DNA of 64,000 nt, from the NCBI GenBank assembly GCA_031216915.1, contig CM062294.1, forward strand, positions 30,519,128-30,583,127, read 5' to 3'. The notes under the pieces were generated by a model. That model saw nothing but the letters and a program-made list of their open reading frames with translations, was not told the DNA's origin and searched no databases. The position numbers and the translations under genes were made by a program. Position 1 is the first letter of the stretch; each line of letters opens with the position of its first letter. This DNA comes from Pictodentalium vernedei (lineage: Eukaryota > Mollusca > Scaphopoda > Dentaliida > Dentaliidae). This document shows positions 56,629 to 64,000 of the stretch, piece after piece.

Positions 56629-57978
56629 ATGGCTAAAAATTCCACAAATGTTAAATCTGTTAACCGCCAAGAGCGGCAAAAAGACCCGGCATATTCGGCT
56701 CATGCACAATTGGTAAAATCCCTTTACCAAATTCTTCAATTATTTCACCATTTGGCATTTCTCGAGGACTGTTTGGCACAGAAAGTCCTCCCAAAATCAT
56801 TCCAAAAAACAGTCGACGAGCGCAACAAAACGTTTCGGCCGGCTTTGCCAACCATTTATATTTCGGACGCGCTCAACAATCTTACAAAAAAATGGGCTTT
56901 TGAAGTTATAAAAACTTTGGTAGATTATTACAAAAAAACTCTAAAAGAAAAACAAGACCTGGTTCTTTCGGCTCCTTTTCTGAAACCCCAGGACTTTCCA
57001 CGAGCACAGAATACGGCAGTTAAATGGGGACAGAAGAATTTTGGTAATCGACTACAAGAAAGTACTATTGACAAATTTTATTCTCTTTCGGATCAACTTC
57101 TGTCCCAGTTCAAAAAACCAGCGGTCATTAGCCAGACCTCTTTCAATCAACGTGCTCGTTCTAAATCGCCGGTGGCCCGCCAGCAAATTTTATTTTCTAC
57201 TTCCAGAGAAACTCCATCGAAAAGAAAAAGACGAGAAACCATCTCTCCTACAGCACCAGCGACCAAAAAACCATCATTTACAGCACGTTGCTCCACAACA
57301 CCGGAATCGCCATCGTACGCCAGCATAGTCAAGACACCACCTCAAAAGAAACCATCTACAAACGGCAAGTCGTCATTCTACCGATTCTGGAAATCTGGTG
57401 AAAACAAGAACAGCTGGACCCTGCCAGTCAAGCCAAACAAACCTGTTTGGATCATCGGATCATCGAACATCTCGAGGATTGATGCCAACCCTCCACCCAA
57501 CACGTTCATCGCATCATACTCTGGTGGAACCTTAAATCACATTCGTCAGATGGCCAAGAACATGGAAAAAGAGAAAGATCGACAGCACCCCAAAGCAATT
57601 TTATTCAACGTTGGGGTCAACAATAGAGAAGACTGGCGCACAGACGTGCAGAACAGAAAAAAGATTGGTCACACATCAACAGGTAGACTAGGTAATATGA
57701 TAAGCAATTTCCGCAAATGTTACCCTAATACAAAACTTCTTTTTCAGGAACATAATTTTTCTTCTAGTTTATGTTCCAGGGACCAACAAAATTTGACTGT
57801 TATCAACGAAGCTGCGAAGTCTACAAAGAATTTAGAGATAATCCCGGCAATTCCAGCAAGCCAGTTTAAATGTTGCCCAGGTGATCCCATCCACTGGTCG
57901 ACGGAAACAGCGAACAGAATCTACCAAGGATGGCTGCCACGCATAGAACCATACATCAAAGAGCAGCCTTTAAACTAA
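56629..57978 (+). CDS. PLE ORF1, unit 8
   Basis: 449 residues, the same protein as units 6-7. The only nearby change noted is a silent one (GTGGAC to GTCGAC near 56813). Confidence 0.88.
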   Translation: MAKNSTNVKSVNRQERQKDPAYSAHAQLVKSLYQILQLFHHLAFLEDCLAQKVLPKSFQKTVDERNKTFRPALPTIYISDALNNLTKKWAFEVIKTLVDYYKKTLKEKQDLVLSAPFLKPQDFPRAQNTAVKWGQKNFGNRLQESTIDKFYSLSDQLLSQFKKPAVISQTSFNQRARSKSPVARQQILFSTSRETPSKRKRRETISPTAPATKKPSFTARCSTTPESPSYASIVKTPPQKKPSTNGKSSFYRFWKSGENKNSWTLPVKPNKPVWIIGSSNISRIDANPPPNTFIASYSGGTLNHIRQMAKNMEKEKDRQHPKAILFNVGVNNREDWRTDVQNRKKIGHTSTGRLGNMISNFRKCYPNTKLLFQEHNFSSSLCSRDQQNLTVINEAAKSTKNLEIIPAIPASQFKCCPGDPIHWSTETANRIYQGWLPRIEPYIKEQPLN

Positions 57979-60344
57979 TTACAGAAGAAGGCATCAGCCA
58001 TGGAGAGAAAGTAGGACTAGGAACCGAAATAGTAAACTTGGTTCCTGATCTAAAATTAACTGAAGGTGAGAAAGATCTACTCAGGTATGGTTTAACTTTC
58101 GTTCCCGCCCCAGCCCCATTAAAACCTAAGCCCAAAACCGTAGATTTTGGGACAGGTGCATTTGTCATGGATGATTACAGTTACATTAACGAAATGAACG
58201 GTGGTCCAGCAAGCCAACAATTTTTTAGGGCAACAGCATTGGCAGATAAATTTCGAAATTCAACAGGCTCAAAAGACCTCTTTGCCAATCCAACCGGGTG
58301 GTGCCCATCACCTCGGAAAGTTAAACCTGAAATTAATGAGATTTCTCAAAAAGTTAAAGAACAAGTAAGCCAAATCCCGGAATCATTTTTGAAAGACAAA
58401 CAAAATTTGAACCAAATCGAAAGAAACGCCCTGAAGACGCTGAAAAACAACAAACAAATTATCATCAAGCCTTGTGACAAAGGATCTGCTACAGTTCTGA
58501 TGTCAAAAGATAATTATATTAAAGAAGCTGAACGCCAATTAAATAACCCAAAATATTACAAACCTTTAGAAGCACCAATTTGGCAAGAAAATTGTTCAAA
58601 ATTTAATGGAATTCTAAAAAGCTTGCTGGACCACGACTTCATTGAGAAAAAACATGTCGAGTATTTAATTGCAGAGAGGGATTCAAAGAATCGTAAGTTT
58701 TACCTCTTGCCTAAAATACATAAACCACTCAGCAGTTGGAGTGACGAATTTACCCCTCCTGGTCGGCCTATTGTCAGCGACTGTGGCTCGGAATCTTACC
58801 ACATTTCACAGTATATTGATTTTTATTTAAGACCAATTGCTTGCCGCCATCCGAGCTTCCTCAAAGACACTGAGGACTTTTTAATGAAAATTAACAAATT
58901 GCAGGTTCCTTCCGACAGTCTTCTCATTACCCTAGACATTGAAAGTATGTATACTAACATTGGTATTGACGCTGGTCTAGAGGCAATAAAAAAATCATTC
59001 AAAAGGTACGATGACCCAAACAGACCATCGGAAGAAATCCTGCAATTGTTAGAATTATCATTGAAAGGTAACGACTTTGAATTTAACAATAAATTTTACC
59101 TCCAAGTAAGTGGATGTAGTATGGGTAAAAAATTCAGTCCAAATTTTGCTAATATTTTTGTTGCAGAATGGGAAAGAGGTGCTCTTGCTAAAGCAAGAAA
59201 ACAGCCATTATGTTATCATAGGTTCCAAGACGACATTTTTATCATATGGCCCCATGGCCGTGATGACTTCAACGAATTCTTGGAGATCCTGAACAACCAC
59301 GATGAATCCATTAAATTACAGCCCTGCATTTCAGAAAATACCATTGATTTTCTGGATGTGACTGTATTCAAGGGCCCTCAATTCCGGCATAGCAACGTAC
59401 TAGACACAAAAGTCTTTTTTAAACCGACCGATTCTCACCAACTTCTCCATAGAGCTTCTTACCACCCACCCAAACTATTCAATGGGTTGGTAAAATCTCA
59501 AATCATTCGATTCCATAGAAATTGTACGAACAGAAGCGACCTCAATCACGCATGTTCAATTCTTTTCAAAACACTTGTTAAACGCGGTTACTCAAAACGA
59601 CTTTTGCGAAAAATTAAATCTGATACAATCCGTGAGATAGAGACACCCATTCGGGACTCTGAGCCAACGCACCCCACGAAAATTCGGCATAACCGCCCTG
59701 TTCTGGGAAATGGATCAGTAAATCTATGTCAACGCAAAATTTGTTACATACATCGTATGAACTACATGAATACCGGTAAAACATTCTTTAGCGAACAAAC
59801 CCGTATGTTTTACCAAGTTAGAAACAGCTTCAACTGTGATTCTGAAAACATCATTTATTTAATCACATGTAAATTATGCCATATCCAATATGTCGGCCAG
59901 ACGAAAAACCCTCTGCGCGTCAGAATGCAAAACCATTTATCAAATATCCGTTTAGATTCAGGAAAGGCAGTCTCAGACCACTTTAACCTCCCGGGTCATG
60001 ACATTAAGTCACATTTTAGTTTCCAACCCATTGAGCAAATTCCGTTTTTGGACGATGATGAAACCACAACAGACAAACGACTTGAGCGTGAAAACTATTG
60101 GATTGGTAAGCTCAGGACCTATCTCCCATACGGACTCAATAGAGAGTACTCTGGGTTGCCAAATAAAATTATTTGTTTTCCTTTTGTTTATAATCGACGC
60201 AATGTGGAAATTGCAAAAATTTTCAAAAACAACTTTACGGAATTAAACACAAAACTGCCAGAAGCCATTAACAAACGATGCATCATAGCTTATAAGAAAA
60301 ATCCCAGTCTTCGAAACATTCTTGTGAAAGCACTTCTGAGATGA
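57930..60344 (+). CDS. PLE ORF2, unit 8
   Basis: 804 residues with one private change, FPFVYN instead of FPLVYN near the C-terminus. The frame is otherwise intact. Confidence 0.95.
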   Translation: MAATHRTIHQRAAFKLITEEGISHGEKVGLGTEIVNLVPDLKLTEGEKDLLRYGLTFVPAPAPLKPKPKTVDFGTGAFVMDDYSYINEMNGGPASQQFFRATALADKFRNSTGSKDLFANPTGWCPSPRKVKPEINEISQKVKEQVSQIPESFLKDKQNLNQIERNALKTLKNNKQIIIKPCDKGSATVLMSKDNYIKEAERQLNNPKYYKPLEAPIWQENCSKFNGILKSLLDHDFIEKKHVEYLIAERDSKNRKFYLLPKIHKPLSSWSDEFTPPGRPIVSDCGSESYHISQYIDFYLRPIACRHPSFLKDTEDFLMKINKLQVPSDSLLITLDIESMYTNIGIDAGLEAIKKSFKRYDDPNRPSEEILQLLELSLKGNDFEFNNKFYLQVSGCSMGKKFSPNFANIFVAEWERGALAKARKQPLCYHRFQDDIFIIWPHGRDDFNEFLEILNNHDESIKLQPCISENTIDFLDVTVFKGPQFRHSNVLDTKVFFKPTDSHQLLHRASYHPPKLFNGLVKSQIIRFHRNCTNRSDLNHACSILFKTLVKRGYSKRLLRKIKSDTIREIETPIRDSEPTHPTKIRHNRPVLGNGSVNLCQRKICYIHRMNYMNTGKTFFSEQTRMFYQVRNSFNCDSENIIYLITCKLCHIQYVGQTKNPLRVRMQNHLSNIRLDSGKAVSDHFNLPGHDIKSHFSFQPIEQIPFLDDDETTTDKRLERENYWIGKLRTYLPYGLNREYSGLPNKIICFPFVYNRRNVEIAKIFKNNFTELNTKLPEAINKRCIIAYKKNPSLRNILVKALLR

Positions 60345-60466
60345 GTTCATTTTGTCATAAAGTCATATAACTTCAAAAATATTAAAACAACATTGAATTC
60401 CATAGAAATAATTTACAACAGAAATCGATTTACCGACCTGCGCCCGTGCTTCTTTGTTTTGAAAAA

Positions 60467-60980
<514 letters not shown>

Positions 60981-62803
60981 ACATGTCGAGTATTTAATTG
61001 CAGAGAGGGATTCAAACAATCGTAAGTTTTACCTCTTGCCTAAAATACATAAACCACGCAGCAGTTGGAGTGACGAATTTACCCCTCCTGGTCGGCCTAT
61101 TGTCAGCGACTGTGGCTCGGAATCTTACCACATTTCACAGTATATTGATTTTTATTTAAAACCAATTGCTTCTCGCCATCCGAGCTTCCTCAAAGACACT
61201 GAGGACTTTTTAATGAAAATTAACAAATTGCAGGTTCCTTCCGACAGTCTCCTCATTACCCTAGACATTGAAAGTATGTATACTAACATTGGTATTGACG
61301 CTGGTCTAGAGGCAATAAAAAAATCATTCAAAAGGTACGATGACCCAAACAGGCCATCGGAAGAAATCCTGCAATTGTTAGAATTATCATTGAAAGGTAA
61401 CGATTTTGAATTTAACAATAAATTTTACCTCCAAATAAGTGGATGTAGTATGGGTAAAAAATTCAGTCCAAATTTTGCTAATATTTTTGTTGCAGAATGG
61501 GAGAGAGGTGCTCTTGCTAAAGCAAGAAAACAGCCATTATGTTATCACAGGTTCCAAGACGACATTTTCATCATATGGCCCCATGGCCGTGATGACTTCA
61601 ACGAATTCTTGGAAATCCTGAACACCCACGATGAATCCATTAAATTACAGCCCTGCATTTCAGAAAATACCATTGATTTTCTGGATGTGACTGTATTCAA
61701 GGGCCCTCAGTTCCGGCATAGCAACGTACTAGACACAAAAGTCTTTTTTAAACCGACCGATTCCCACCAACTTCTCCATAGAGCTTCCTACCACCCACCC
61801 AAACTATTCAATGGGTTGGTAAAATCTCAAATCATTCGATTCCATAGAAATTGTACGAACAGAAGCGACCTCAATCACGCATGTTCAATTCTTTTCAAAA
61901 CACTTGTTAAACGCGGTTACTCAAAACGACTTTTGCGAAAAATTAAATCTGATACAATCCGTGAGATAGAGACACCCATTCGGGACTCTGAGCCAATGCA
62001 CCCCACGAAAATTCGGCATAACCGCCCTGTTCTGGGAAATGGATCAGTAAATCTATGTCAACGCAAAATTTGTTACATACATCGTATGAACTACATGAAT
62101 ACCGGTAAAACATTTTTTAACGAACAAACTCGTATGTTTTACCAAGTTAGAAACAGCTTCAACTGTGATTCTGAAAACATCATTTATTTAATCACATGTA
62201 AATTATGCCACATCCAATATGTCGGCCAGACGAAAAACCCTCTGCGCGTCAGAATGCAAAACCATTTATCAAATATCCGTTTAGATTCAGGAAAGGCAGT
62301 CTCAGACCACTTTAACCTCCCGGGTCATGACATTAAGTCACATTTCAGTTTTCAACCCATTGAGCAAATTCCGTTTTTGGACGATGATGAAACCACAACA
62401 GACAAACGACTTGAGCGTGAAAACTATTGGATTGGTAAGCTCAGGACCTATCTCCCATACGGACTCAATAGAGAGTACTCTGGGTTGCCAAATAAAATTA
62501 TTTGTTTTCCTCTGGTTTATAATCGACGCAATGTCGAAATTGCAAAAATTTTCAAACACAACTTTACGGAATTAAACACAAAACTGCCAGAAGCCATTAA
62601 CAAACGATGCATCATAGCTTATAAGAAAAATCCCAGTCTTCGAAACATTCTTGTGAAAGCACTTCTGAGATGAGTTCATTTTGTCATAAAGTCATATAAC
62701 TTCAAAAATATTAAAACAACATTGAATTCCATAGAAATAATTTACAACAGAAATCGATTTACCGACCTGCGCCCGTGCTTCTTTGTTTTGAAAAATATCT
62801 ATC
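60981..62803 (+). mobile_element. PLE unit 9, 5'-truncated
   Basis: It has the same truncation point as units 0 and 3 and matches unit 3 wherever compared. Confidence 0.92.
60982..62673 (+). pseudogene. 5'-truncated PLE ORF2, unit 9
   Basis: From the equivalent of residue 242 onward it has the same predicted protein as unit 3, including KHNF. There is no in-frame ATG at the left edge. Confidence 0.92.
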
Positions 62804-64000
62804 CGCCAGTGCCAGACCTTTGAATTATTTCTATTATAAAAACATTAATTATCTGTCGATTAGTTTTGCGCATTGTCATGAGTTTGATTTCCAACAGTCT
62901 TCAGCCAGTGAACACAAGTCATTCAAATGCCATCAAACATTAACAGAAGAAATACCGCTAAAGTTTGATGACATTTGAATGGTTGTTTTCCACTAATCAC
63001 TGAGTGAATCCATCTCAGTCACAGTGATTGGCCAGTTTGGCCTCATCAACAGATGAAGTAAAGGTATTTAAACGCTTTGGGATAATTGGAAAATCGAATT
63101 CACCTGCTTCCTGAAGAAGGGCATTTAACCCGAAACGTCGAGGCAACGACAGTGCGCTCTATTTATTTCATCAACATTTTCATTAGGTATTCACATTTCA
63201 TTTATTCGTTCATTTTCATTTTTGCATCATTTTTTCATCATTTTGACTTGTACTAATAATTATTTTTTTCAGCCTAAATTAAGTAAGGGAAAATGGCTAA
63301 AAATTCCACAAATGTTAAATCTGTTAACCGCCAAGAGCGGCAAAAAGACCCGGCATATTCGGCTCATGCACAATTGGTAAAATCCCTTTACCAAATTCTT
63401 CAATTATTTCACCATTTGGCATTTCTCGAGGACTGTTTGGCACAGAAAGTCCTCCCAAAATCATTCCAAAAAACAGTGGACGAGCGCAACAAAACTTTTC
63501 GGCCGGCTCTGCCAACCATTTATATTTCGGACGCGCTCAACAATCTTACAAAAAAATGGGCTTTTGAAGTTATAAAAACTTTGGTGGACTATTACAAAAA
63601 AACTCTAAAAGAAAAACAAGACCTGGTTCTTTCGGCTCCTTTTCTAAAACCCCAGGACTTTCCACGAGCACGGAATACGGCAGTTAAATGGGGACAGAAG
63701 AATTTTGGTAATCGACTACAAGAAAGTACTATTGACAAATTTTATTCTCTTTCGGATCAACTTCTGTCCCAGTTCAAAAAACCAGCGGTCATTAGCCAGA
63801 CCTCTTTCAATCAACGTGCTCGTTCTAAATCGCCGGTGGCCCGCCAGCAAATTTCATTTTCTACTTCCAGAGAAACTCCATCGAAAAGAAAAAGACGAGA
63901 AACCATCTCTCCAACAGCACCAGCGACCAAAAAACCATCATTTACAGCACGTTGCTCGACAACACCGGAATCGCCATCGTACGCCAGCATAGTCAAAACA
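62804..64000 (+). mobile_element. PLE unit 10, cut by window end
   Basis: 5' region, short-form intron and the start of ORF1, matching unit 4 at an offset of 23,075 bp, including AAGTAAGGG before the ATG. Confidence 0.93.
63293..64000 (+). CDS. PLE ORF1, unit 10, partial (window edge)
   Basis: An ATG in strong context opens a frame that remains open for 236 codons to the edge of the window. It covers the helical N-terminal region, the basic region and the nuclear-localisation-like motif. The SGNH-like domain lies beyond the window. Confidence 0.85.
   Translation, partial: MAKNSTNVKSVNRQERQKDPAYSAHAQLVKSLYQILQLFHHLAFLEDCLAQKVLPKSFQKTVDERNKTFRPALPTIYISDALNNLTKKWAFEVIKTLVDYYKKTLKEKQDLVLSAPFLKPQDFPRARNTAVKWGQKNFGNRLQESTIDKFYSLSDQLLSQFKKPAVISQTSFNQRARSKSPVARQQISFSTSRETPSKRKRRETISPTAPATKKPSFTARCSTTPESPSYASIVKT

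Larger units (their letters stand above)
56130..60466 (+). mobile_element. PLE unit 8, full length
   Basis: It has a 1-bp deletion that breaks the second 5' hairpin (near 56325). It ends in the third TATC tract. Confidence 0.95.

Overview
The window is eukaryotic, almost certainly from a metazoan and most likely a marine invertebrate. No host protein-coding gene, rRNA or tRNA gene could be recognised on either strand. The evidence is the repeat content: a CR1/Jockey-type non-LTR retrotransposon, Penelope-like retroelements (PLEs), a tRNA-derived SINE, foldback/MITE elements, a very long TATC microsatellite and many poly-C/poly-G tracts. The species cannot be named from this sequence.

Layout. 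1-22560 is non-coding DNA built from non-autonomous mobile elements. It holds an inverted-repeat family at 2954-3985 (a related arm lies near 15040), a 4.8-kb foldback element at 6379-11206 with a putative 6-bp target duplication and palindromic minisatellite ends, two SINE copies (8864-9219 minus, 13335-13697 plus), a small palindromic element (15373-15516), a 0.5-kb MITE (17500-18001), degenerate ATTC-type repeats with a duplicated segment (19600-21800) and a poly-C minisatellite (21797-22540). 22560-26987 is a non-LTR retrotransposon with an apurinic endonuclease and reverse transcriptase, split by one frameshift and ending in a (TATC)n tail.

26988-64000 is an uninterrupted head-to-tail array of PLE units, typically 4346 bp long. 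Each full unit has a 5' region containing strong hairpins, a TATA-like box, a hammerhead-ribozyme-like core and a probable 5'UTR intron. ORF1 follows (449 aa, basic, with a C-terminal SGNH-hydrolase-like domain), then ORF2 (804 aa, PLE reverse transcriptase plus C-terminal GIY-YIG endonuclease). The ORFs overlap in different frames. The last three sense codons before the ORF1 stop contain a perfectly phased T TTA AAC heptamer, the classical -1 ribosomal frameshift signal, which would fuse ORF1 to ORF2 as a 1238-aa polyprotein. This arrangement is conserved in all seven units that retain the junction and is the strongest candidate for an undescribed system here.

Three 5'-truncated PLE copies (26988, 37906, 60981) start at the same nucleotide, and each sits directly after a (TATC)n tract. 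Together with a 23,075-bp offset between the second and third blocks, this indicates that a PLE insertion at the microsatellite tail of the non-LTR element was later amplified by unequal exchange into a higher-order, satellite-like array. The array runs off the right edge of the window. Copy number could be affected by assembly, because adjacent units are nearly identical.
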